The position numbers and the translations under genes were made by a program. From assembly GCA_039934875.1 (NCBI GenBank), contig JBDTLH010000239.1, positions 1 to 12,660 of the forward strand: a stretch of DNA of 12,660 nucleotides, in the 5' to 3' direction. Numbering within the stretch: position 1 is the stretch's first letter; the number at the start of each line of letters is the position of its first letter. A model generated the notes under the pieces. The model made no database searches. It was not told the DNA's origin and saw nothing but the letters and a program-made list of their open reading frames with translations. Of the stretch, positions 1-6,411 are shown piece by piece. Source of the stretch: JBDTLH01 sp039934875. Lineage in GTDB: Bacteria > Acidobacteriota > Terriglobia > Terriglobales > Acidobacteriaceae.

Positions 1-2
1 AT

Positions 3-167
3 CCACGCGCCTATATGCGCCTGGAGCGCGGCGAGCCTGAACCATGGGAAGTCGAGGAGCAGCGCTACGAATGGCAGGTTCCCGGCGGCTCCGTCTCAGA
101 GACTTTCGAGCCGGTCGGAGGAGAAGAAGAGCACCACGGCTCGCCCGGACAGGGAGGCACGCATTGA
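3..167 (+). CDS. C-terminal fragment, probable gluconate 2-dehydrogenase subunit 3 family protein
   Basis: This frame is open from the left edge and stops at TGA 165-167, giving about 54 visible residues, so the start and any signal peptide lie outside the window. The visible part is acidic and polar, with the stretch ERGEPEPWEVEEQRYEW followed by a Gly/Glu/His-rich tail ending in GTH. It has no membrane segment. The assignment rests on two things. The PWE...RYEW-type ending resembles the tails of gluconate 2-dehydrogenase subunit 3 proteins as I remember them. The next gene, overlapping by 3 nt, is the GMC flavoprotein that normally partners such a subunit. In that family the small subunit usually carries the Tat signal and escorts the flavoprotein to the periplasm. 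Because only the tail is visible, another small partner protein is possible. Confidence 0.5.
   Translation, partial: PRAYMRLERGEPEPWEVEEQRYEWQVPGGSVSETFEPVGGEEEHHGSPGQGGTH
152..157 (+). promoter_or_regulatory. Shine-Dalgarno site that fixes a TTG start for the GMC gene
   Basis: GGGAGG at 152-157 lies 6 nt before TTG 164-166. That TTG is in frame with the GMC oxidoreductase and overlaps the upstream stop as TTGA. The spacing is close to ideal. By contrast, the in-frame ATG at 203 has its only purine-rich run 2 nt upstream, and ATG 44 would run far into the preceding gene. Confidence 0.6.
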
Positions 168-1897
168 AGGACAAGTCTCCTCTGCTGGGTAAATTCGGAG
201 AGATGAATGACGGTCACGCTCTCGGGCCGATGCAGCGCATTGAAACACCGATGCATCACTTCGGGGAAGAAGAGGTGGATTACATCATCGTCGGTTGCGG
301 CGCCGCCGGAGGAGTTCTTCTGCAGCGACTTGCCCGCGCCGGATTCCGTGTCCTGGGTTTAGAGGCTGGCCCCTTTTGGAATACCGAAAAAGACTGGGTC
401 AGCGACGAAGCCGGCTCGCACAACCTTTATTGGGAAGACCTGCGCATCACCGGCGGGTCGCATCCGCTAGCGCTGGGCGCAAATAACTGCGGTCGTGGCG
501 TCGGTGGAGGTTCGGTCCACTGGGCGGCGTTTACTCCGCGTCTCCATCCATCAGACTTTCGCATCCACTCTGAAGATGGAGTCGGTATTGATTGGCCGAT
601 GAGCTACGCTGAACTGAAGCCCTATTACGAGCAGCTTGAACTAGAGATGCCGGTGTCGGGACCAGCATGGTACCCGTGGGGAGATCCGCACAGCTATCCA
701 TACGGTCCGCATCCCATGGGAGGAGTTGGCAACAAGCTCATCGCGGGATGCACCGCGCTCGGCATTGGCGTCAGCATCGGTGGCCCGGTGGCGATCCTGG
801 CGGGATCGCGGGGCAACCGTCCGCACTGCATTTATCGCGGCTATTGCATTCAAGGCTGCAAGGTTGGCGCAAAGGCAAGCACGCTTATCACTCATGTCCC
901 GGATGCGATCGCCCACGGCGCTGAGATCCGCGATCACTCCATGGTCAACCGCATTCACCTCAATAGAGAGAACCGCGTGACCGGGGTCAGTTACTTCGAT
1001 TCGCAGGGTAAAGAACATTTCCAAAAATCGAAGGCCGTCATCGTCTCCGGCTATGCCATTGAGACCCCGCGACTGCTGTTGAACTCTGCATGTCCTGAAT
1101 ATCCGCACGGTCTGGCGAATTCAAGCGATACGGTTGGGCGTTATCTGATGGCGCAGGCGGGCAATGTCATTTTGGGGCGGTTCGATGAGCTGGTTCGGAT
1201 GTATAAAGCGCCTCCGGCACATTGTTTAACCGAGGAATTTTATGAGACTGATCGCAAGCGTGATTTCGCGCGCGGCTTCGCGATCCAGACGGTAGGGCCG
1301 CTGCCGATTGCATTCGGCAAGCAGATGATGGTAGCCAAAGGCGCATGGGGATGGGGGCTGCGCCGCACCATGATGGATTACAACCATTGGGCGGCGTTTG
1401 GCCTGCTGGGCGAGATCTTGCCCTGGCCGGAGAATCGCGTTGAGTTGGCGGATGAGAAAGACCGCTTCGGACTGCCGGTCGCGAAGGTCACTTTCAATCT
1501 CCACGACAATGATTTGAAGCTGATCGCCTTCGGCAAGCAGAAGACGATTGACGTGATGTCCGCTGCCGGCGCGACCGAAGTAGTGCAAGAGGCGCGCTAT
1601 GCCCATCTTGTGGGTGCGGCGCGCATGGGTTCTGATCCGCGCACTTCTGTAGTGGACAAATTCGGACGCAGCCATGACATCGCGAACCTGTTCGTATGCG
1701 ACGGCAGCATCATGCCCACGCAGGGTTCCGCGAATCCGGGACTCACCATTCAATCCCTTGCCGCCCGCACCGCCGACTATCTCATCTCTCAAGGCAATAC
1801 CGTTTTCAATTCCGATAAGCGAGATATGACTGTTCCGCCCATCCGGCGTAACCTCGCGCCGCCGGATACCTATGGACATGGCATACCGCGAGTGTAA
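164..1897 (+). CDS. GMC-family FAD-dependent oxidoreductase (gluconate/sugar dehydrogenase-like large subunit)
   Basis: This 577-residue flavoprotein probably oxidises a sugar or polyol and passes electrons to the respiratory chain. Near the N-terminus is the FAD Rossmann motif GCGAAGG (44-50), with the ribose-binding glutamate at 67 (LEAG). The second FAD motif is GRGVGGGSVHW (110-120). The C-terminal GMC domain has H481 (AHLVGAARMG) and N524 (SANPGLT), matching the His/Asn active-site pair of the family, then a conserved end at LAARTADYL. A cluster C222-x5-C228-x3-C232 followed by GAKAS recalls the cysteines that bind a 3Fe-4S cluster in FAD-dependent glucose and gluconate dehydrogenases. 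There is no signal peptide, so export would depend on the partner encoded just upstream. The TTG start is chosen for its Shine-Dalgarno site and TTGA overlap; ATG 203 (residue 14) is the alternative. The substrate cannot be read from the sequence. Confidence 0.88.
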   Translation: MKDKSPLLGKFGEMNDGHALGPMQRIETPMHHFGEEEVDYIIVGCGAAGGVLLQRLARAGFRVLGLEAGPFWNTEKDWVSDEAGSHNLYWEDLRITGGSHPLALGANNCGRGVGGGSVHWAAFTPRLHPSDFRIHSEDGVGIDWPMSYAELKPYYEQLELEMPVSGPAWYPWGDPHSYPYGPHPMGGVGNKLIAGCTALGIGVSIGGPVAILAGSRGNRPHCIYRGYCIQGCKVGAKASTLITHVPDAIAHGAEIRDHSMVNRIHLNRENRVTGVSYFDSQGKEHFQKSKAVIVSGYAIETPRLLLNSACPEYPHGLANSSDTVGRYLMAQAGNVILGRFDELVRMYKAPPAHCLTEEFYETDRKRDFARGFAIQTVGPLPIAFGKQMMVAKGAWGWGLRRTMMDYNHWAAFGLLGEILPWPENRVELADEKDRFGLPVAKVTFNLHDNDLKLIAFGKQKTIDVMSAAGATEVVQEARYAHLVGAARMGSDPRTSVVDKFGRSHDIANLFVCDGSIMPTQGSANPGLTIQSLAARTADYLISQGNTVFNSDKRDMTVPPIRRNLAPPDTYGHGIPRV

Positions 1898-2044
1898 CGG
1901 TGCAGCAAAAAGCGACTGACAATGAGCGGCGAGGCAACTCAGCGGGTTCGAGCCAAGTCTCATGAAAGTCAGTGTTGCCTCTAAAATGATGATGGAAACC
2001 ATCTTGCCGGTCGGTTTGGAAGCTGCGGCTGTAAGAGTTTCGGC
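1898..2044 (+). other. Intergenic leader between the GMC gene and coxB
   Basis: This is the only sizeable gap inside the plus-strand run and the likeliest place for a promoter of the respiratory genes. The candidate pseudoknot occupies its middle. TAAAAT at 1982-1987 is one mismatch from a -10 box, but no acceptable -35 lies 16-18 nt upstream, so I do not call a promoter. AAGAG at 2033-2037, 7 nt before the coxB ATG, is a modest ribosome binding site. A 28-codon frame (ATG 1962 to TGA 2046-2048) ends in an ATGA overlap with the coxB start, but it has no ribosome binding site and may be chance. Confidence 0.5.
1915..1981 (+). promoter_or_regulatory. Candidate H-type RNA pseudoknot in the leader before coxB
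   Basis: Two sets of perfect complements interlock. Stem 1 pairs ACTGAC 1915-1920 with GTCAGT 1968-1973, and ATGAG 1922-1926 with CTCAT 1959-1963, across a 1 x 4 nt internal loop (A against GAAA). A possible inner GGC/GCC pairs 1928-1930 with 1952-1954. Stem 2 pairs GAGGCAAC 1931-1938, inside the stem 1 loop, with GTTGCCTC 1974-1981, which directly follows the 3' strand of stem 1 and could stack on it. The order A-B-A'-B' is that of a pseudoknot, or of two mutually exclusive hairpins. It lies 63 nt before the coxB start. I recognise no known riboswitch class here. Complementarity of this size can arise by chance, so confidence is low. Confidence 0.3.
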
Positions 2045-2977
2045 ATGAAATCCAGTTCCGTATTCTCGCCACACTCCAGCTTCGCCTGGTCGATTTACCA
2101 CCTGAATGTCTTCGTGCTGATCGCCATGGGCGTCATTCTCTTGCTGGTCTCCGGCCTGGTGCTCTATGCAAGTTGGCGCTTCCGCGCGATAGGGGGCGAA
2201 GGTACACCAAAGCCGAACTTCGGCAATCTGCGGCTCGAACTGATGTACACCATATTGCCCGCTATGCTGCTTGCGGCCATAATGGTTTTTACCGTGCGCA
2301 CCATGCAAAGCTCCGATCCGCCGCAGGGGGCGCATCCCGATGACGTTGAAGTCGTCGGCCATCAGTGGTGGTGGGAGTTTCGTTATCCTCAGGCTGGATT
2401 CGTTACCGCCAACGAGGTGCACATTCCCGTAGATACGCCCATGTTGTTTGGCCTCGGAGCCGCTGATGTCATTCACGATTTCTGGGTTCCTGAATTGGGC
2501 CGCAAAGAAGACATGATCCCGGGAACGCACGGCCGGATCTGGCTCGCCGCGGATCGGGCGAACACTTACTCTGGCGCATGCGCCGAGTTCTGCGGCGTGG
2601 AGCATGCCTGGATGCGCATTCGCGTGATCGCCCAATCAAAGCAGGAATACGCCTCGTGGCTGCATCAACAGCAACAGACACCGGCGCTGCCCGCCTCCGG
2701 AGAAGCCGCCGCCGGCCTCAATTTGTTTCAGCAGCTCAGCTGCGCCAACTGCCACACCATTCGCGGCACTGGAACCAGCGGCACCATCGGTCCCGACCTG
2801 ACGCACCTCGCCAGTCGGGAGACCCTTGCCGCTGGACGCCTCAACAACACGCCCGACCAACTCTATCTCTGGTTGCAGCAGCCGGATATCTACAAGCCGG
2901 GAAGCCACATGCCCAACCTTCACCTGACTGACATGCAACTGCATAGCATCGTCGCCTATCTTGAGACCCTGCGATGA
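2045..2977 (+). CDS. coxB: Cytochrome c oxidase subunit II with fused cytochrome c domain (caa3 type)
   Basis: This 310-residue subunit II receives electrons and passes them to CoxA. Two membrane helices (about 22-44 and 66-84) are followed by the conserved GHQWWWEFRYP (105-115) and an outward-facing cupredoxin domain. All CuA ligands are present: H144, C179, E181 (backbone), C183, H187 and M190, in the pattern CAEFCGVEHAWM. After a Gln/Ala-rich linker (about 207-224) comes a cytochrome c domain with heme motif CANCH (233-237) and probable distal ligand M289 (SHMPNLH). CuA plus fused heme c marks a cytochrome c oxidase of caa3 type, not a quinol oxidase, because quinol oxidases lack CuA. There is no lipobox or cleavable signal peptide. 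The stop overlaps the coxA start (ATGA 2974-2977), implying translational coupling. Confidence 0.96.
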   Translation: MKSSSVFSPHSSFAWSIYHLNVFVLIAMGVILLLVSGLVLYASWRFRAIGGEGTPKPNFGNLRLELMYTILPAMLLAAIMVFTVRTMQSSDPPQGAHPDDVEVVGHQWWWEFRYPQAGFVTANEVHIPVDTPMLFGLGAADVIHDFWVPELGRKEDMIPGTHGRIWLAADRANTYSGACAEFCGVEHAWMRIRVIAQSKQEYASWLHQQQQTPALPASGEAAAGLNLFQQLSCANCHTIRGTGTSGTIGPDLTHLASRETLAAGRLNNTPDQLYLWLQQPDIYKPGSHMPNLHLTDMQLHSIVAYLETLR

Positions 2978-4638
2978 GTGAAATATCCGTACTGCCGCAG
3001 CCGATGCACGACCTTGAAGTGGAGGAGAGCCGCGCCGGACTTCTGCGATGGGCAGCTTCGGTGGACCACAAGCAGATCGCGCTGATGTACATGATGGCCA
3101 GCATCGTGTTCTTTGTATTTGGAGGGGTCGAGGCACTGCTCATGCGCCTGCAACTGGCGATACCAAATAACGCCTTCCTCTCGCCAGAGACCTATGATCA
3201 ACTCTTCACTTTGCACGGCACGACCATGATCTTTCTGGTGACGGTGCCGGTGCTGCTCGGCTTCGGTACCTACATCGTGCCGCTCATGATTGGCGCGCGC
3301 GACATGGCGTTCCCCCGCCTGAACGCTCTCGGATTTTGGCTGTTTCTCTTTGGCGGCTTTCTCTTGTACTTCAGCATCCTCGCCGGCAACGCGCCGGACA
3401 TGGGCTGGTTCAGTTACGCTCCGCTGAGCGAGAAATCGTATTCGTCGCTGGGCGGCGTGGATTATTGGGCGCTGGGCATCCTCGCCATCGGCATCGGCAC
3501 CGTCTCCACGGCGATCAACCTGATCGCGACCGTCGCTACCTTGCGCGTTCCCGGCATGACGCTGCGGCGCTTGCCTCTCTTCGCCTGGATGTCGGCGGTT
3601 AACTCGTTCCTGATTATTTTTGCCATGCCGGCGATCAACGCGGCGGCGGCCATGCTCTTCATCGACCGCAATCTGCACGCGCGCTTCTTCACCCCCGATG
3701 CAGGCGGTTCGCCAGTTCTGTGGCAGCACTTCTTCTGGAACTTCGGCCATCCCGAGGTTTACATCATGATCCTGCCTGCCTTCGGCATCATCTCCGAGGT
3801 GATCCCGGTCTTCTCACGCAAGGCGATCTTCGGATATGGCTTTGTCGCCGCCTCGACCGTCGCCATCGGCCTGCTGAGCTTTGGCGTATGGGCGCACCAT
3901 ATGTTCGCCGTTGGGCTCGGCCATCCCATGGACATCTTCTTCGCCGCCGGAAGCGCCCTGATTGCCATTCCCACGGGTATAAAAATTTTCAACTGGATCG
4001 TGACCATGTGGGGCGGCACCATCCACTTCACCACGGCGATGCTCTTCGCGGTCGCCTTCCTCATCGAGTTCACTATCGGCGGATTGAGCGGCGTCATCTT
4101 CGCCGTGGTTCCGATCGATTGGCAACTCACGGATACATATTTTCTAGTAGCCCACATTCATTACGTGCTCTTCGGTGGGACTATGTTCGGCATTCTGTCC
4201 GGGGTTTACTACTGGTTCCCTAAATTTACCGGCAAGATGTTGTCGGAAAAACTGGGTAAGTGGAATTTCTGGCTGACCGTGATTGGCTTCAACGCCACTT
4301 TTTTTATCCAGCATGTGCTGGGGGCCGAAGGCATGCCCCGCCGCGTGTGGACTTATCCCGACCTGCCGCACTGGTACTGGATGAACATGCTCTCGACGGT
4401 TGGCGCGTTCGTCCTCGGCTTCGCATTCCTGGTGCTCTTCTGGAACATCTGGCGCAGCCGCAAAATGGGAGAGTATGCCGGCGATAATCCGTGGTCGGCA
4501 TGGACCCTGGAGTGGGCGACCTCCTCGCCGCCTCCCATCTACAACTTCGCGGAGGTACCGCCAGTGCATGGCCGCCGGCCGATATGGGACCTGGAAAATC
4601 CCGAGCACACCGATGCCAAACAAGGCGGCCGCTCATGA
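2974..4638 (+). CDS. coxA: Cytochrome c oxidase subunit I
   Basis: This 554-residue protein is the catalytic subunit that reduces O2 to water and pumps protons. Heme a is bound by H81 (TLHGTTM) and H396, heme a3 by H394 (HIHY). CuB is bound by H259, H308 and H309 (WAHHMF), with the cross-linking Y263 in GHPEVY. The D-channel is marked by D110 (ARDMAFPRLN) and E261, the K-channel by K337 (PTGIK). This complete set points to an A1-type heme-copper oxidase. T386 precedes D387 (LTDTYF) where Paracoccus has the Mg-site His403; I believe this variant is fairly common in bacteria. The length and roughly twelve hydrophobic segments fit the family. The gene overlaps its neighbours by 4 nt at both ends. 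Confidence 0.97.
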   Translation: MSEISVLPQPMHDLEVEESRAGLLRWAASVDHKQIALMYMMASIVFFVFGGVEALLMRLQLAIPNNAFLSPETYDQLFTLHGTTMIFLVTVPVLLGFGTYIVPLMIGARDMAFPRLNALGFWLFLFGGFLLYFSILAGNAPDMGWFSYAPLSEKSYSSLGGVDYWALGILAIGIGTVSTAINLIATVATLRVPGMTLRRLPLFAWMSAVNSFLIIFAMPAINAAAAMLFIDRNLHARFFTPDAGGSPVLWQHFFWNFGHPEVYIMILPAFGIISEVIPVFSRKAIFGYGFVAASTVAIGLLSFGVWAHHMFAVGLGHPMDIFFAAGSALIAIPTGIKIFNWIVTMWGGTIHFTTAMLFAVAFLIEFTIGGLSGVIFAVVPIDWQLTDTYFLVAHIHYVLFGGTMFGILSGVYYWFPKFTGKMLSEKLGKWNFWLTVIGFNATFFIQHVLGAEGMPRRVWTYPDLPHWYWMNMLSTVGAFVLGFAFLVLFWNIWRSRKMGEYAGDNPWSAWTLEWATSSPPPIYNFAEVPPVHGRRPIWDLENPEHTDAKQGGRS

Positions 4639-5204
4639 CCAGCTCAGAGTTCTTCGGCAACAAGACACGGCTCGCAGTGCTCCTCTTCCTCGCTTCAGAG
4701 GGGATATTCTTCGCCTTCCTGATCACCGGATACGTCTTCTACCACGGCGCGGTCAAGAACGGGCCCGACGCTCACAACAGCCTGGATGTCCTCAAAACCG
4801 GCATCTACACCATCATCCTGCTCTCCAGCAGCGCAACCATATATATGGCGGAGCGGGCGCTCAAGCGCAAGCAGAAAGGCTTTTCTTTCTGGATGGGAAT
4901 CACCGTCGTTTGCGGCCTGGTGTTTCTGTTCGGCGAGATGCGGGAGTACATGCGCTTGCTCCAGCAAAACGTTACCATCAGCCGCAACCTCTTTGGCAGC
5001 ACCTATTACACTGTGACCGGCTTTCACGCAGCCCATGTAACCATTGGCATTATCCTGATGGGAATCCTGCTTCTCTTATCGTTTCGCGGAGGTATTAAAG
5101 AGAAAGATCACATCGGCGTTGAAGTGATCTCCTACTATTGGCATTTTGTGGATGTAGTCTGGGTCGCTGTATTCTCCGTTATCTATCTATGGTCCACGCG
5201 ATGA
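4635..5204 (+). CDS. coxC: Cytochrome c oxidase subunit III (short form)
   Basis: This 189-residue integral membrane protein stabilises CoxA and is probably involved in proton uptake and oxygen entry. It has five hydrophobic segments (about 13-35, 54-72, 84-101, 126-149 and 166-186). That is the short form lacking the first two helices of seven-helix subunit III. Conserved family features are E22 in FLASEGIFFAF, GFHAAHV with H131 and H134, and YYWHFVDVVW with H170 near the end. The start at ATG 4635 overlaps the coxA stop (ATGA). The frame stays open upstream to 4491, but that extension lies inside coxA and is not protein-like. AAGG at 4620-4623 may help initiation. Confidence 0.94.
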   Translation: MTSSEFFGNKTRLAVLLFLASEGIFFAFLITGYVFYHGAVKNGPDAHNSLDVLKTGIYTIILLSSSATIYMAERALKRKQKGFSFWMGITVVCGLVFLFGEMREYMRLLQQNVTISRNLFGSTYYTVTGFHAAHVTIGIILMGILLLLSFRGGIKEKDHIGVEVISYYWHFVDVVWVAVFSVIYLWSTR

Positions 5205-6049
5205 CTACGGCTACGCTGCTGTTGCGCGCCTGGGACTTCGATCCCTCGGTAATCGCCGGTTGCGTGTTGCTGATCGCGCTCTATTTCTGGCGGACAAAGC
5301 CGAGCCGCCTGCAGGCGGCTTCCTTCTTGTGCGGCATCGCAGTGCTGTTTCTGGCTCTGGAATCTCCTATCGATACTCTGGGCGATACTTATCTCTTCAG
5401 CGCGCACATGCTGCAGCATTTGCTTCTCATCCTGATCGTGCCGCCGCTGCTGCTATGGGGAGTTACCGGCCGTGATGCAGAAAGGCTCTTGCGGATCCCT
5501 ATTGCGAACAGAATAGAGCGGGCGCTGGGCAAGCCGTTCGTCGCATGGTTGACCGGCATTCTGGTCATGGTGGTCTGGCATTGGCCTGTGCTCTACAACT
5601 TCGCCCTGGCGCACGAGGCCGCGCACATCTTCCAGCACCTTACCTTCCTCATCTCCGGGACCATCTTTTGGTGGCCGGTGCTCTCTCCGGTGTCGCAAAA
5701 GCGAATGGCCGTAATGCCTGCCATCTTCTATCTGTTTGCGGCTGCCGCGGCGAATACAATTCTGGGAATCATCATTACCTTCATGCCAATAGGCTACTAT
5801 CCAGCCTATGTGCATCCTGCCGACGAAATAGGCGCGCTATCGCTGGTTCGCAATACCTGGGGAGTCTCTGCGCAAATCGACCAGCGCCTGGGCGGGCTGC
5901 TGATGTGGGTGCCGGGCTGCTCCGTCTATTTCATTGGGATACTGCTCGAGCTCGCGCAGTGGTACTCGGCCACTGACCAAGCCGAAGCCGAAGGCAAAGG
6001 CGAGCTCGAAACAGGCGCGATCTTGCTGCCGCAGAAAGGTACGCAGTGA
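5201..6049 (+). CDS. ctaG: Cytochrome c oxidase assembly protein CtaG (caa3 family)
   Basis: This 282-residue polytopic membrane protein matches the caa3-type CtaG family, required for maturation of caa3 oxidase and thought to help form the CuB centre. About seven hydrophobic segments are visible. Conserved, potentially metal-binding features are SAHMLQHLLL (H69, H73), VVWHWPVLYNF (WHWP 126-129) and AHEAAHIFQHLTFL (H138, H142, H146). A charged C-terminal tail follows (about 259-282). It is not homologous to the Cox11-type protein also called CtaG in proteobacteria. The start at ATG 5201 overlaps the coxC stop (ATGA). I see no separate Shine-Dalgarno site, which favours coupling to coxC translation. 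A longer in-frame start at 5138 lies within coxC and is rejected. Confidence 0.9.
   Translation: MTTATLLLRAWDFDPSVIAGCVLLIALYFWRTKPSRLQAASFLCGIAVLFLALESPIDTLGDTYLFSAHMLQHLLLILIVPPLLLWGVTGRDAERLLRIPIANRIERALGKPFVAWLTGILVMVVWHWPVLYNFALAHEAAHIFQHLTFLISGTIFWWPVLSPVSQKRMAVMPAIFYLFAAAAANTILGIIITFMPIGYYPAYVHPADEIGALSLVRNTWGVSAQIDQRLGGLLMWVPGCSVYFIGILLELAQWYSATDQAEAEGKGELETGAILLPQKGTQ
6035..6039 (+). promoter_or_regulatory. Shine-Dalgarno site supporting a GTG start
   Basis: AAAGG at 6035-6039 lies 6 nt before GTG 6046-6048, the start of the small membrane protein. The GTG overlaps the ctaG stop as GTGA. This supports a real, translated gene at this junction. Confidence 0.5.
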
Positions 6050-6411
6050 TTGAAGCAAAGAAAAGCCGCGGACTGCTGCGCAAGTTGTTCGGCGCGTCGC
6101 TGGTGGTCGCAGACGCGGGAGCAGTCATCCTCGGCAAGCCCGATGTCGAAGAGAGGATACCGAAGCATTCCCAAATGGCGACCGAAGCCGATGCTCCGCT
6201 CCCTGCCGATTGGCAGCATCAAAGCGGCTGGACCAAGGCGAAGCCCGAACGCCTGCCCAGACCCACTTACGCGCCCGCGATGATGGCCTTCGGCATCGTC
6301 TTTCTCGCGCTTGGTTTAATCACACGATGGTATGTAAGTGCGGTCGGAGGCTGCGCCTTTGCCGTCTCCATCTGGCTATGGGTAGGAGAATTGCGTAATG
6401 ACAGCGACTGA
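6046..6411 (+). CDS. Small two-helix membrane protein, possible oxidase subunit IV-like or bridging subunit
   Basis: This 121-residue protein is not one I can name firmly. Residues 1-77 are hydrophilic, with a basic start (KKSRGLLRKLFG), one short weakly hydrophobic stretch (about 16-30) and a Pro/Trp-rich linker (LPADWQHQSGWTK...LPRPTYAP). Two closely spaced membrane helices follow (about 78-94 and 98-113), then the short polar end GELRNDSD. The C-terminal third, a YAPAMMAFG...LALG helix pair ending in WVGEL, resembles the small accessory subunit IV of several bacterial cytochrome oxidases. It sits exactly between the oxidase genes and the Rieske/cytochrome b genes, overlapping ctaG by 4 nt and the Rieske gene by 14 nt. 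By inference it is an accessory subunit of one complex or a contact between them. There is no cofactor motif; its single Cys (103) lies in a helix. Confidence 0.75.
   Translation: MIEAKKSRGLLRKLFGASLVVADAGAVILGKPDVEERIPKHSQMATEADAPLPADWQHQSGWTKAKPERLPRPTYAPAMMAFGIVFLALGLITRWYVSAVGGCAFAVSIWLWVGELRNDSD
6384..6388 (+). promoter_or_regulatory. Shine-Dalgarno site for the Rieske gene
   Basis: AGGAG at 6384-6388 lies 9 nt before ATG 6398 and inside the preceding gene. It fixes the start of the Rieske protein and the 14-nt overlap. Confidence 0.6.

Noticed and set aside
44..163. ATG 44 as the GMC start (40 extra residues)
   Set aside because: The extension overlaps the reading frame of the upstream gene, is Arg-rich and unlike a GMC N-terminus. 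TTG 164 has a well-spaced Shine-Dalgarno site.
1941..1957. GGTTCGAGCC, like a tRNA T-loop, before coxB
   Set aside because: The flanking bases do not form a 5-bp T stem, and no anticodon arm, D arm or acceptor stem can be drawn. At best it is a coincidence or a degraded tRNA end.
2004..2035. TTGCCG ... TGTAAG as a sigma-70 promoter for coxB
   Set aside because: The spacer is 20 nt and both boxes are poor matches.
1226..2635. 469-codon open frame on the minus strand across the GMC gene end, the intergenic gap and coxB
   Set aside because: It lies opposite two clearly recognised genes, its translation has no recognisable fold or motif, and long antisense frames are common in GC-rich DNA with strong codon bias.
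4491..4634. Longer coxC starting inside coxA
   Set aside because: The extra residues come from the end of coxA read out of frame. ATG 4635 fits the family and the ATGA overlap pattern.
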